Source: GCA-2746365 sp963711255 (lineage in GTDB: Bacteria; Pseudomonadota; Gammaproteobacteria; SZUA-229). From it: a stretch of DNA of 64,000 nt. This document shows positions 1-9,377 of the stretch, in pieces. The stretch lies in contig CAVQDO010000026.1 of the NCBI GenBank assembly GCA_963711255.1, positions 1 through 64,000 on the forward strand, written 5' to 3'. Each line of letters opens with the position of its first letter. The first letter of the stretch is position 1. The notes beneath the pieces were generated by a model. That model was not told where the DNA came from, searched no databases, and was given only the letters and a program-made list of their open reading frames with translations. Made by a program: the position numbers and the translations under genes.

Positions 1-225
1 CCGAACAACGAATTTGGTGCATCGGACGTTAACATTATAATTACCAAACCAGCTAATCTCGAATGGGGCAACCATTATAACGACTGTCAATTAGTTGAAA
101 ACAACCCTGATCAAAGAAAGTGCTACATCGATAGAATTTCTCCTGCCTTTGCCCGATCCGTAAGCGTCAGTGTCATCTCACCATCTGCTACAGTTATAGG
201 CGGAGCCAGAAACAGTTTAGCTTAA
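1..225 (+). pseudogene. Exported DUF11/beta-helix protein, N-terminal fragment (cut by window edge and frameshift)
   Basis: Frame 1 is open from base 1 to a TAA at 223-225, so the gene begins outside the window. The peptide ends in a stretch resembling DUF11/CARDB-type extracellular beta domains (VSVSVISPSATV). At about 195-215 the sensible reading passes to frame 3, which continues with a matching segment (FSLTAEVSSTT, then NNLSNNSASL) and stays open to 1022. Frame 1 stops just after this point. I read this as the first of two frameshifts in a single gene spanning 1-1713. It could be a real pseudogene or an assembly error. Confidence 0.55.
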
Positions 226-401
226 CTGCTGAGGTATCTTCGACAACGTTAGATAATAACCTAAGTAACAACAGCGCTTCACTCAGTGAGACTTTTTCTC
301 CACGGGCAGCTGACCTTGGTTTCACCCCTGACCCAAGAAATTACGATTATACATATGATGATGTAGCAGCTATTGGTTATAGCCACTCGTTTAAAATACC
401 C

Positions 402-1022
402 ATGGAACATCGAGGGCCAGACAATACATACAACAGCATATTCAGAATGAACTTACCAGATCATGTACAGATAATATCTGCAAACTACTCTATAGCTGGT
501 GGCTTAACTGGAGACTGCACTATAAATACTCAAGTTGAATGCAACATGGGAACAGTATCTCACACCACTGCTACAACTGATCATTATGTCCAGATCACCC
601 TGATGGGTGTTACAGAGGGTTACAGTGAATATACCGCCACACTTACTTCAGATTCAATTGATAGCGATATATCGAACAACAGTATCACTAGAAGAATGTT
701 TGTTGGAAAATCATTACAACCTCAACAAGATATAATCAATAATGCAACGGGGCCGTTAACCATTACTCTTGAACCAGGAATGTATGTTGGCTCACTCAAT
801 CTCACCGGCAAACAGGTCACAGTACATGGTAATTCAACACCAGCCACTACTATCATCCACGCTGATTCACCAATAGCCGGCCAGCAAAAAATATTTACCC
901 TGGACACAGATAGCACTATCAAGAATATTTACTTTTTAGGGCGCAATATTATTGGCCGTTATTTTAATACTGGTTTCAGAGGCGCAATTCAAATTAACAG
1001 CGGCTCAAACATTTCTTATTGA
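402..1022 (+). pseudogene. Middle fragment of the same exported beta-helix protein
   Basis: This is the second reading-frame segment of the gene. An ATG lies at 402, but the frame is open back to about 210 with protein-like sequence, so 402 is probably not a genuine start. The first part continues the DUF11-like repeats, and each repeat ends in a D-I-S-N-N-S type motif. From about residue 105 it becomes a right-handed parallel beta-helix (GPLTITLEPGMYVGSLNL, then short hydrophobic rungs). It stops at 1020-1022, where the helix pattern moves into frame 1. Family knowledge: such proteins are secreted or surface-exposed. The substrate is unknown. Confidence 0.5.
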
Positions 1023-1713
1023 AAATAATATTTTTGAGCATCACGGACATATTGCCACCATCTCAGGTTTTCCTGATGAGATAACTATAAGAGGTAACAC
1101 TTTCCAACACAGCATTTCAAGTACTTCATGCAGTTTAATTAGTTTTCAGGGTGAAGTTTCATTTCGAATTGAAAACAACTTAATACACGGAACCGATTGT
1201 ACAGCTATTAGCTATTCATCATTTGAGAACCCATTTATTACAAAAGCTGTGACACATATAATAACCAACAACACAATCATTGATGCAGTTACTGCAATTA
1301 GCGAACAGGTAGTTTTAGATGGCAACGAAACCATCATTCAGAATAATATTCTGATAGGTAGCCACATAGGCCTCAATATTTATAGACCTATTGTGGTTGA
1401 AGCATTGAATATCCCGAACACTATCCCTCAAATACGCAATAATTTATTTTTCAATAACACCTATGATACAAACACAATTGATGATATTAATATAACGCTA
1501 TTTGTGAATAACATTAATCTTGTTCAGGATCCTTTATTCATTGACCCTGGCAATATGAGTTTTCAACCAGATGAAGCGTCACCCGCTATTGATGCCGGTA
1601 CAAATAATAGCGCGCCCTCAATTGATATAATCAACACTATTCGCCCTCAGGATGGCAACAACGATTTACAATTTGACACTGATATAGGTGCTTACGAATA
1701 CCAGCCGTTGTAA
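952..1713 (+). pseudogene. C-terminal fragment: beta-helix plus choice-of-anchor Q-type end
   Basis: This is the third segment. Meaningful sequence starts near 1018 (IENNIFEHHG); the bases before that are a shadow of the previous frame. It carries typical beta-helix rungs (NNLIHG, ITNNTII, IQNNILIG, IRNNLFFNN). It ends in the pattern SPAIDAG followed by RPQDGNND and DIGAYEYQP, which matches the choice-of-anchor Q C-terminal domain of exported beta-helix proteins. Its stop overlaps the start of the next gene as TAATG, so the two are probably translationally coupled. The frameshift near 1003-1018 separates it from the middle fragment. Confidence 0.55.
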
Positions 1714-2870
1714 TGAACTACTCACTTAACACAGATTACCTTATTTCACGGCAGAATCTAAACATTTTCATTTCTGTTCACTTTCGTATACTCATTGTTT
1801 TGGCTACAGCGCTTTTACTATCATCCTGTGGTGCCAGCTTTGTCGATTCCGGGCAGTCACTGGGTGCGAACGATAGTCGTTCACTGGCAGTGGCCGATGT
1901 AGATGCTGACGGCGACCTTGATATCGTTGTGGCCAACCAGAACCAGGGTAATCGTATCTACCTCAATGACGGCGCTGGCAATTTTGAGGACTCAGATCAG
2001 TCGCTGGCTGAAAACAGCAGCCAGTCGCTTGCCATGGGCGATATTGATAACGATAGTGACCTGGATATCGTCGTGGCCAATCAGAACCAGGCCAATGTCA
2101 TCTACATCAATGATGGCGCTGGTAACTTTAGTGAATTTGGCTCCACCCCGGATGAAAATAACAGCTATGGCATCGCACTGGGGGATGTCGATGGTGATAT
2201 TGACCTGGATATGGTGGTCGCCAACCAGAACCAGGCTAACCTTGTTTATCTCAATGATGGCCTGGGTATATTCAGCGATTCCGGGCAGCGGCTGGCTGAA
2301 AATGATAGCAGGCATGTTGCTCTCGCTGATATCGATAATGATGGCGACCTGGATATGATTATTGCTAACCAGGGCCAGGGCAACCGCATCTACCTCAACG
2401 ACAGCTTTGGCAATTTCACTGACTCCGGGCAATCACTGGGCGAAAATGACAGTAACGCTGTTGTCTTAGGTGATATCGATGCCGACGGTGACCTTGATAT
2501 AGTGGTGGCCAATCAAAGCCAGGGCAATCGTGTCTACAAGAATGACGGTTTTGGCAATTTCCAGGACGATGATCAATCGCTGGGGACTAACGACAGCCGT
2601 TCACTTGCATTGGGCGATATAGACGGTGACGGCGATCTTGATTTGGCCGTCGCCAATCAGAACCAGGGCAACCGCGTCTACATGAACAATGGCTCTGGCA
2701 GTTTCGAAGACGATGACCAGTCTCTCGGTGAAAATAGCAGCCAGTCAATTGCGCTGGCCGATCTGAACGCTGACGGTGTTTTGAGCATGATTGTGGCAAA
2801 TTCAGGTCAGGCCAACCGTATCTATAATTATGAAACGGAGTCATTTAGTATATTCGGCGGCTCTGAATAA
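1713..2870 (+). CDS. FG-GAP/VCBS-repeat lipoprotein, predicted seven-bladed propeller
   Basis: The 385-residue protein has an N-terminal hydrophobic stretch (about 22-38) ending in a lipobox-like LLSSC, with Cys39 as the probable lipidated residue. The rest is seven consecutive repeats of about 48 residues. Each has an acidic DxDxDGDxD-type loop, the phrase VANQNQ or a variant, and an IYLNDGxGNF strand. These are FG-GAP/VCBS blades, and the acidic loops are expected to bind calcium. Seven blades would close a beta-propeller of the integrin-alpha type. The last blade is degenerate (NADGVLSM). The first base of its ATG is the last base of the preceding stop codon. Likely an envelope or surface protein; the ligand is unknown. 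Confidence 0.8.
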   Translation: MNYSLNTDYLISRQNLNIFISVHFRILIVLATALLLSSCGASFVDSGQSLGANDSRSLAVADVDADGDLDIVVANQNQGNRIYLNDGAGNFEDSDQSLAENSSQSLAMGDIDNDSDLDIVVANQNQANVIYINDGAGNFSEFGSTPDENNSYGIALGDVDGDIDLDMVVANQNQANLVYLNDGLGIFSDSGQRLAENDSRHVALADIDNDGDLDMIIANQGQGNRIYLNDSFGNFTDSGQSLGENDSNAVVLGDIDADGDLDIVVANQSQGNRVYKNDGFGNFQDDDQSLGTNDSRSLALGDIDGDGDLDLAVANQNQGNRVYMNNGSGSFEDDDQSLGENSSQSIALADLNADGVLSMIVANSGQANRIYNYETESFSIFGGSE

Positions 2871-3010
2871 ATAATTGCGCAATACAGCCTGCACTGCACA
2901 GCCCCATCCTGATCATATTTCACCCCTGTACTGCCATCCGTATCAGATAAGTCCGAAGCAGTGATTCCTGCTAAAATGCCCCTCCAGCAGACAAAACAGA
3001 TCAATATCCC

Positions 3011-4393
3011 GTGACCAGTCCCGATTTCTCATCTTTACCTTTAACAGCAGAGTTTTTGAACAATCTGAATTCTCTGGAATATAAGCAAATGACTGCTATT
3101 CAGGAACAGTGTCTTCCACTCATTTTGCAGGGCAAAGATGTTCAGGCACAGGCAAAAACAGGTAGCGGTAAAACGGCTGCTTTTGGCATTGGCTTATTAC
3201 AACAGCTGGATATTCAAAATTACCAGGCACAGGCACTGGTACTGTGCCCGACCCGTGAACTTGCCGACCAGGTCAGCAAAGAGATACGTCGTCTTGCGCG
3301 GCCAATGGCCAACACTAAAATTTTAACTTTATGCGGCGGCACGCCAATGGGGCCGCAACTTGCCTCACTGGAACATCAACCGCATATCGTCGTTGGCACA
3401 CCGGGGCGGCTGTTAAAGCATCTGCAAAAAGGCACATTAAAGCTCAACAGCTTAAAGATACTGGTTCTGGATGAAGCAGACCGCATGCTGGACATGGGTT
3501 TCCACGATGACATTATGCGCATCATCGATATGGCACCGACAAAAAGACAAACCCTGTTATTTTCTGCGACCTATCCCAGGGAAATAAGCGCGATAAGCCA
3601 TGCTGTTCAACAAGATCCTGTCGACATCAAGGTAGAAAGTTTACACAGTGATAAAAATATAAAGCAGGTTTTCTACGAAATAGATAAAGGCAAAAGAACC
3701 GAAGCACTAGTGGCCTTACTAAGGCACTACGTTCCACCATCCAGTGTTATTTTCTGCAATCGCAAACAGCAATGTCACGAGCTTGCCGAAGCGCTACAGC
3801 AACAGGGTTTCCATGCCCTCGCCCTGCATGGCGACCTGGAACAAAAAGATCGCGACCAGGTACTGGTGCAGTTTTCAAACGGTAGCACCCCCATACTTAT
3901 TGCAACCGATGTGGCAGCTCGCGGGCTGGATATTAAGGATTTACACGCTGTTATTAATTATGAATTATCACCCGATCCTGAAATACACATACACCGAATC
4001 GGTCGTACCGGGCGCGCGGGCAATGAGGGCCTGGCTTTAAGTATTTTTACTGCATCCGAAGCGCCAAAAGTTAATGCGATTGCGGATTATCAAAAGAGCC
4101 CGGTCACCTTTGAAGAAATTTCATCACTCAAGCAACAGCCAGATTTTAAACTTGAGCCCGCCATGGTTACGCTATGTATTAGTGCTGGCCGCAAAGATAA
4201 AGTAAGACCGGGGGATATATTAGGCGCTTTAACTAAAAGCACGAACCTTCCCGGAAAGAAAATAGGCAAAATCGATATTTTTGATATTGTTGCCTACGTC
4301 GCTGTTGAGCAGGGCAGCGCGAAACAGGCTTTACAAATTTTATCCGAAGGTAAAATAAAAGGCCGCAAGTTCCGGGTTCGCAAGTTACGCTGA
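3011..4393 (+). CDS. dbpA: ATP-dependent RNA helicase DbpA
   Basis: DEAD-box helicase of 460 residues with a GTG start. Visible motifs are the Q-motif region, motif I GSGKT (51-55), PTRELA (80-85), TPGR (130-133), DEAD (154-157), SAT (185-187), ATDVAARGLD and HRIGRTGRAG. The C-terminal domain from about residue 385 has the DbpA RNA-binding form (GKIDIFDIVAYVAV, then GRKFRVRKLR). That domain targets hairpin 92 of 23S rRNA during large-subunit assembly. Length fits the family. It converges on the next gene with 25 bp between stops. Generic DEAD-box proteins such as RhlE or SrmB lack this C-terminal domain, so DbpA is the best name. Confidence 0.93.
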   Translation: MTSPDFSSLPLTAEFLNNLNSLEYKQMTAIQEQCLPLILQGKDVQAQAKTGSGKTAAFGIGLLQQLDIQNYQAQALVLCPTRELADQVSKEIRRLARPMANTKILTLCGGTPMGPQLASLEHQPHIVVGTPGRLLKHLQKGTLKLNSLKILVLDEADRMLDMGFHDDIMRIIDMAPTKRQTLLFSATYPREISAISHAVQQDPVDIKVESLHSDKNIKQVFYEIDKGKRTEALVALLRHYVPPSSVIFCNRKQQCHELAEALQQQGFHALALHGDLEQKDRDQVLVQFSNGSTPILIATDVAARGLDIKDLHAVINYELSPDPEIHIHRIGRTGRAGNEGLALSIFTASEAPKVNAIADYQKSPVTFEEISSLKQQPDFKLEPAMVTLCISAGRKDKVRPGDILGALTKSTNLPGKKIGKIDIFDIVAYVAVEQGSAKQALQILSEGKIKGRKFRVRKLR

Positions 4394-4418
4394 AATTGAA
4401 GGCTGACGCCGACAATAA

Positions 4419-6248
4419 CTATTCGAGCGTCTTGGAAAATATCGCAACCAGAAAGCCCATCAGGGTCGACATCCCGACAACCGAGCCGCCTTTAAAATAG
4501 GCTTCCGGCAACATAGTCTCTGCAATCATCGTCAGCATTGCGCCGGCAGCAATTCCCTGTATCAATGCATAGGATGCAGGCGATGCACCGATAAAAAAGA
4601 TACTGCCCAATGCTGCACCGATGCCAGTAAATAACATCAACGAGCCCCACATGAGCAGAATCCGTGATTTAGAAAACCCCTGTTTTCGCATACCGATGGA
4701 ACTGGAGAGCGCTTCCGGGTAATTAGAAAGAAACAGGCCAACAATCAACGATATCTCAATCTGATGGTCGATCATGCTGGCGCCGATAACCAGTGACTCA
4801 GGAATACCATCAAGCGTAATACCCAGCCAGATCGCCAGCGGCGCCCCCTTGTTTTCAATAATCTCACGCCTGATGTCTGCAGCTGCGGGAATTGGACGAC
4901 CGGCATCAACATTTCGCATAGCCTGCCGCATCCAGCGCGTAGTACTGTCCTCATCCATGTGGTGACGGCCAACCAGGTAACCGTCAGCGCCTGCTCGATG
5001 AATATAAGTACGTACACGGTCAAGCAGCTCCGGCAGCTCAACCAGCAGTTCATCAAAATCAGATTTCCGCAGTTCCCACACCGCGGTGTCCGTCGCAGCA
5101 ACCGCTGTCACAGAATGCCTGGCACCGGTTATCATCGAAATATCACCAAACGCATCACTGTCTTTCAGAACCTGTGAACTCTGCCGGTTAGCATCAGCGC
5201 CAAACAGGCGCACTTCGCCCTGTTCGATGATGTACATTCTGTCCGCCGGTTCATTAGCGTGATAAAAACTTGTACCACGGTCGTGCCGCTTGAAAATCAG
5301 CCTGGAACTTATCTGTTCCTGCGCCGCCTGCGACAAATCCTGGGTTAGCGGGATATGCTGCATATACTCAAGCTTGTTGCGAAAGGTATGCCTGTGGCGC
5401 CGTACCTTGATTGCCGGCGGTACAACGCCGCTTCTCACCAGGCTTATCGTTGCCTGATCCAGCCAGTCTTCGGCCTGCTTTTGACTCAGTCCCTGGTCAT
5501 TCTGCAAATATGACAGAATATTTTCACTCCTGAGCATGAGGTGGACCTTCTGCCGTGCTTCAGATGAATTAAGGTTTAAATTTTCAAATGACTGTTTCGG
5601 CAATACCAGCAAGGTAACTTTGGTTCGAGCGAACGCTGAATAGCTGAATGGTGATCCGGTGATAAGTGCGCGCCAGCCGAATACATCATATTTTTTTAGA
5701 TGCTCCGGTGGAAGAGTATGATCACGCGGATTGATAAGATCCACAGCGCCACTCATAATTATGTACAGATTATCTGATGGATCACAGCATTGATAAATCC
5801 AGCTGCCCCTGCTGACATCTACGCTATGAATCGAAGCAGCCAGTATTCTCAAATCAGAATTTTTCAGAACCTGAAAAAGATCGACCCGCTTCAGATGTTT
5901 AGCGATATGTTTCAACCATTCATGCTGCTTACGCCGTAAATGATAAACAGTCGTTGATGCTTTACGTAAGAAACCACCGTAGTCATTAACGATACGGTTC
6001 AAGCCGACAAACAACAGGCCACCGATGATTGCACCGATACCGAGCGCATGAAAGTGCCCTTTCTCTAAGGCAGAAGCAACAAGATCTATGGTCAGCGCAG
6101 CAAGCAGCGCGCCACCGCCAAATGCCATCAGTATAGCGATGACTCGATCTGAAGGCTTCCAGAAGAATGTTGTCACTGCTCCCATCGGCAATGAGAGAGC
6201 ACTGATGATTCCTATAACAAAGGCAGTGAAAATAATTGATTCGAACAT
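4419..6248 (-). CDS. ZIP-like membrane protein with two cyclic-nucleotide-binding domains in the central loop
   Basis: The 609-residue protein has three predicted membrane helices (about 5-27, 38-60, 68-88) and then a soluble region of about 370 residues. That region holds two cNMP-binding folds, around 125-235 (IIMSGAVDLINP) and 300-410 (FYHANEPADRMYIIEQGEVRLFG split by the usual turns, then DSDAFGDISMITG). The remaining helices run from about 470 to the end. The C-terminal half aligns by eye with ZIP transporters: LDGIPES and SNYPEAL sit where ZupT has LHNLPEG and LHNIPEG. The metal-binding histidines of both motifs are therefore replaced (by Asp and Ser) while the glutamates remain. Transport of a divalent metal is plausible but unproven. 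The soluble insert sits in the loop between helices 3 and 4, which is cytoplasmic in ZIP proteins. Confidence 0.8.
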   Translation of the reverse strand: MFESIIFTAFVIGIISALSLPMGAVTTFFWKPSDRVIAILMAFGGGALLAALTIDLVASALEKGHFHALGIGAIIGGLLFVGLNRIVNDYGGFLRKASTTVYHLRRKQHEWLKHIAKHLKRVDLFQVLKNSDLRILAASIHSVDVSRGSWIYQCCDPSDNLYIIMSGAVDLINPRDHTLPPEHLKKYDVFGWRALITGSPFSYSAFARTKVTLLVLPKQSFENLNLNSSEARQKVHLMLRSENILSYLQNDQGLSQKQAEDWLDQATISLVRSGVVPPAIKVRRHRHTFRNKLEYMQHIPLTQDLSQAAQEQISSRLIFKRHDRGTSFYHANEPADRMYIIEQGEVRLFGADANRQSSQVLKDSDAFGDISMITGARHSVTAVAATDTAVWELRKSDFDELLVELPELLDRVRTYIHRAGADGYLVGRHHMDEDSTTRWMRQAMRNVDAGRPIPAAADIRREIIENKGAPLAIWLGITLDGIPESLVIGASMIDHQIEISLIVGLFLSNYPEALSSSIGMRKQGFSKSRILLMWGSLMLFTGIGAALGSIFFIGASPASYALIQGIAAGAMLTMIAETMLPEAYFKGGSVVGMSTLMGFLVAIFSKTLE

Positions 6249-6603
6249 AAAGTCAATGCCTGCACAGGCGGGAGTCTAAATTTAGAAATAATACATTTAG
6301 AAAAAAGCTCATAATAAACACTTTACCAGCATACTTGATTGACCTGAGTCACCATAAATGAGTTTAAAAGGATCAGACTTATCTGGCACTAACGGTCATT
6401 CACCATGACCGATTTCTGGAGTCTGAGAAAAATATCGGGTAAAAAATCAAAGTAACGAGACCCTTGAAAACTTTAATTTTAGAAATTTTTATAATAAACC
6501 GATGCTTAAAAGTTACAGCGCCTTTCTCATTAGTTTTGCAATTTATTATTTCACTGCTATTATAGATCTTGCATTCCTTTATTAATCAACAACTGAGAAC
6601 ATT
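6249..6603. other. Intergenic region with a REP-like nested hairpin
   Basis: The 355 bp separate the ZIP-like gene from the divergent histone-like gene. They contain a small palindromic structure at about 6374-6425: outer arms CAGACT and AGTCTG enclose a perfect hairpin CGGTCAT-TCACC-ATGACCG (6393-6411). The nearby GATCAGAC resembles the GGGGTCAGA motif seen in other REP-like repeats of the window. The remainder is A+T-rich and probably carries the promoters of both genes, but no clear -35/-10 pair stands out. Confidence 0.4.
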
Positions 6604-7122
6604 ATGGCAACAGCAAGAACCAAAACAAAAGCAAAACCTAAAACAAAAGCCAAAGCAAAATCTAAAGCAAAGACTAAAGCAAAAGCAAAACCGACTGTTA
6701 AAGCGGCTGCACTTCATAAAACACTCGATACACATACAGAAACTTTAAGCACGGCAGCAGGCCATGCATCTGCCGCAGTTTCTAAAAAAACAGCAGAAGC
6801 TAAAAAATTGTTAGCGGAAGTTAAGCGTCATACCAAGAAAAAAGCTACATTAGCCAAACGAGTAAAAACAGCAACAGCGAAGTTCAGAAAAGAGGCCAAT
6901 GCTGCCAACAAAAAAGCGGTAGCTGCTGTTACCAAGGAAATAAAGATTATCAAGACTGCGCTCGATAAATCACGTGCCCATAAAGCATTAGTCACCGCTG
7001 AATTATCTGCACTTAAAGCTGCTTCAAAACGTCTGGACGCTTATACTAAAGCGGTTACTGCAGTAGACAAAAAACTTAACAAGCCTGCAAAGAAAAAAAG
7101 AAAAGCTAAAAAAGCCAAATAA
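6604..7122 (+). CDS. Histone H1-like Lys/Ala-rich DNA-binding protein
   Basis: This 172-residue protein has extreme Lys/Ala composition. The N-terminal 30 residues are nearly pure K/A/T repeats (KAKPKTKAKAKSKAKTKAK). The middle (about 40-150) is a predicted long amphipathic helix or coiled coil containing Glu and Leu. The C-terminus returns to a basic tail (PAKKKRKAKKAK). The composition matches the histone-H1-like proteins known in some gamma- and betaproteobacteria and the basic tail of AlgP/AlgR3. The likely role is binding DNA or RNA in the nucleoid. A GAGA-type ribosome site precedes the ATG. Exact function is not known. Confidence 0.7.
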   Translation: MATARTKTKAKPKTKAKAKSKAKTKAKAKPTVKAAALHKTLDTHTETLSTAAGHASAAVSKKTAEAKKLLAEVKRHTKKKATLAKRVKTATAKFRKEANAANKKAVAAVTKEIKIIKTALDKSRAHKALVTAELSALKAASKRLDAYTKAVTAVDKKLNKPAKKKRKAKKAK

Positions 7123-7409
7123 GTTATCGGCTTCGATGGAAGCCTCCGGCCTGAAACCTTTGAACCTGGAATCTTCGAGCCGGAGGTTAACAAAAAAACA
7201 ATCTGGATCTGACTCCTGCTATTAATAAGTTTAAAGGGGTCAGATTCCATGATTTTTCAGATCATCTCACTGCTGCGTTCAAATTCATAAATGCAGCAAT
7301 CATTGATGTCTCCACCTGTTTAAACGTTGCGTTTTTTCCGGCTGGACCAGGCACTTACAATAACCAGCATTGATACTGTGCTTTATATCTGGCAGCCCGC
7401 CCTGTAACC
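7123..7409. repeat. Intergenic hairpin and REP-like inverted repeat
   Basis: Two structures fill the gap between convergent genes. The first is a hairpin with perfect 8-bp arms CCTCCGGC (7143-7150) and GCCGGAGG (7179-7186); its loop is long and it lacks a T-run, so terminator function is doubtful. The second is an inverted repeat of GGATCTGACTCC (7205-7216) with GGGGTCAGATTCC (7236-7248). It resembles the GGGGTCAGATG repeats around 52.2 kb and 56-57 kb and may be a solitary REP of the same family. Confidence 0.45.
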
Positions 7410-8873
7410 TTAGCGACGGCCGAATAATGAGCCCAGGATCCCGCGTATTATCTGGCGGCCAATCTGGCTTCCCATGCTTCTTGCTGCACTCTTAACCATG
7501 GCCTCCATCGGCGACTGCCGTGAACTGCCTCTTCCGGTCTTTGTGGCATTTCCTTTACTTTCTCGTTCGGCTGTATCTGCCAATCTTTGCGCTTTTTCTT
7601 TCAGCATTTCATAGGCAGATTCACGGTCAACAACCTCATCATAGCGGCCTTTATAAGGTGACCGGGATAAGTGTTCTTTTCGTTCTTTATCCGTTAGCGG
7701 GCCTACTCGTGATTCCGGCGGCTTTATAAAGACATGTTCCACTGGCGTTGGTCTGCCTTCAGCATCTAAAACAGAGACTAATGCTTCACCAACCCCGAGC
7801 TCGGTGATAAGCTTTTCGCTATCAATATCCGGGTTCTGCCTGAAGGATGAGGCCGCGGCTTTGACCACTCTTTTGTCTTTTGGCGTAAATGCACGTAAAG
7901 CGTGCTGAATTTTCATACCTAACTGGCCAAGGATATCTTCGGGTATATCCATCGGGCTCTGGCTGACAAAATAGACGCCAACCCCCTTTGAACGTATCAG
8001 CCTGACGACCTGCTCTATCTTGTCAACCAGGACATCAGGCGCGTCATCAAAGATCAGGTGGGCTTCATCAAAAAACAGCACGAACTTTGGCCTGTCTGCA
8101 TCACCTATTTCTGGAAGATTTTCAAAAAGCTCTGCCAGCAGCCAGATTAGAAAGCAGGCATATAACTTTGGCGACTGATGAATCAAAGTACTGACATCCA
8201 GAACGTTGACCACGCCATTGCCGGAAAAATCGGTCTTGATCAAATCATCCAGCTCTACTGCCGGTTCATTGAAAAAATATTCTGCGCCCTGCTCCTCCAG
8301 TATTAAAAGTTTTCTCTGGATAGCACCGATACTCGCTGATGATATATTGCCGTATTCAGCTTTAAGCGTTTTAGCATGTTCTGCCATCCAGACCAGCATG
8401 GCTCGCAGGTCTTTAAAGTCGAGTAACAACAGGCCGTCATCGTCAGCGATCTTGAAACAGGAATAGAGCACACCGCTCTGTGTATCATTCAATTCGAGAA
8501 GGCTTGATAGTAATAACGGCCCCATATCGGAAATGGTTGTGCGAATGTTATGTCCTTTTACACCAAACAGATCCCAGAATACGGTTGGTACAGCGCGAAA
8601 CTGGAAATTCTCGATAGCGAGCTGTTTTACCCGCGCATCAATTTTTGCATGCGGCTGGCCCGCCGCCGCCAGTCCAGACAGATCACCTTTCACATCGGCA
8701 AGAAAAACCGGCACGCCCATACGTGAAAAACTCTCCGCCAGGTTCTGCAGTGTAATCGTCTTACCCGTACCCGTGGCACCAGCAATCAGGCCATGCCGGT
8801 TTGCCATAGCTGCATCCATCGAAAAATGGCCAGCAGCATTACCACCAATCAATAAACCCGGGGCATCACTCAT
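7410..8873 (-). CDS. YjgR/DUF853-type HerA-like ATPase
   Basis: The 487-residue protein belongs to the helicase HerA-like C-terminal (DUF853) family, of which E. coli YjgR is a member. The Walker A motif GATGTGKT lies at about residue 32-39, followed by FLADVKGDLSGLA. Walker B is seen as FVLFFDEAHL near 265, with a sensor-like YFVSQSPMDIP further on. The C-terminus ends in a Gly/Arg-rich tail (GILGSLFGRR). Family members are P-loop ATPases of the FtsK/HerA clan; the cellular role of YjgR is poorly defined. It appears to stand as a single gene. Confidence 0.88.
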   Translation of the reverse strand: MSDAPGLLIGGNAAGHFSMDAAMANRHGLIAGATGTGKTITLQNLAESFSRMGVPVFLADVKGDLSGLAAAGQPHAKIDARVKQLAIENFQFRAVPTVFWDLFGVKGHNIRTTISDMGPLLLSSLLELNDTQSGVLYSCFKIADDDGLLLLDFKDLRAMLVWMAEHAKTLKAEYGNISSASIGAIQRKLLILEEQGAEYFFNEPAVELDDLIKTDFSGNGVVNVLDVSTLIHQSPKLYACFLIWLLAELFENLPEIGDADRPKFVLFFDEAHLIFDDAPDVLVDKIEQVVRLIRSKGVGVYFVSQSPMDIPEDILGQLGMKIQHALRAFTPKDKRVVKAAASSFRQNPDIDSEKLITELGVGEALVSVLDAEGRPTPVEHVFIKPPESRVGPLTDKERKEHLSRSPYKGRYDEVVDRESAYEMLKEKAQRLADTAERESKGNATKTGRGSSRQSPMEAMVKSAARSMGSQIGRQIIRGILGSLFGRR

Positions 8874-9018
8874 TTAGGACTCCAATACTCAACATGTAAA
8901 ACTTGATTAAAACATGAAGCATGAAAAGAGACAAAGTTTCTAGAACAATAATCACCACAAAAGGTACATGTAACCCCTTACAGAAATCGTTAGCGATACA
9001 CGATTGTTTTAATGATAC

Positions 9019-9306
9019 TTATTCAGCATTATCTCTTTTAACACAATCTTTTTCATTTCGAGGTACGGGTGAGGTTACAGTTCCTACCTTGAAACTTGGA
9101 ATATTGGCGTTACCCATTACGGTAAAAACGAAGCCTATGCAGACACAAAAGAATGCTGCCGCTAAATAACTTGCAGATATCGGGTGCTGCATACCAAGCT
9201 CTTCAATCTTAAAATATAGACCTACTGCGCTGAGAACTGCCAGCAGGAAACAAATAATTCCAATAATGTTCGATACTTTTTGCAGAATACTTTTTCTTTT
9301 CTTCAT
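9019..9306 (-). CDS. Small two-helix membrane protein, unknown
   Basis: This 95-residue product starts with a basic stretch (MKKRKS), followed by two hydrophobic segments at about 11-31 and 46-66 and a polar C-terminal tail. I recognise no family. It lies 72 bp downstream of the haem-type lipoprotein on the same strand, so the two may be cotranscribed. The hydrophobic pattern and the position between same-strand genes favour a real inner-membrane protein. A weak GGAT lies upstream of the ATG. Confidence 0.55.
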   Translation of the reverse strand: MKKRKSILQKVSNIIGIICFLLAVLSAVGLYFKIEELGMQHPISASYLAAAFFCVCIGFVFTVMGNANIPSFKVGTVTSPVPRNEKDCVKRDNAE

Positions 9307-9377
9307 TATTTATCCATTGATCGCTGCTACCACAGCCTGGCAACATTAAAGCAAGGCGCTTCATTAATCTAACATGC

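Noticed and set aside
1992..2432. Minus-strand frame over the FG-GAP gene
   Set aside because: It is the shadow of a repetitive coding sequence on the other strand.
8921..9169. Plus-strand frame antisense to the small membrane protein
   Set aside because: It lacks any recognisable features, and the minus-strand frame has a basic start and two hydrophobic helices.
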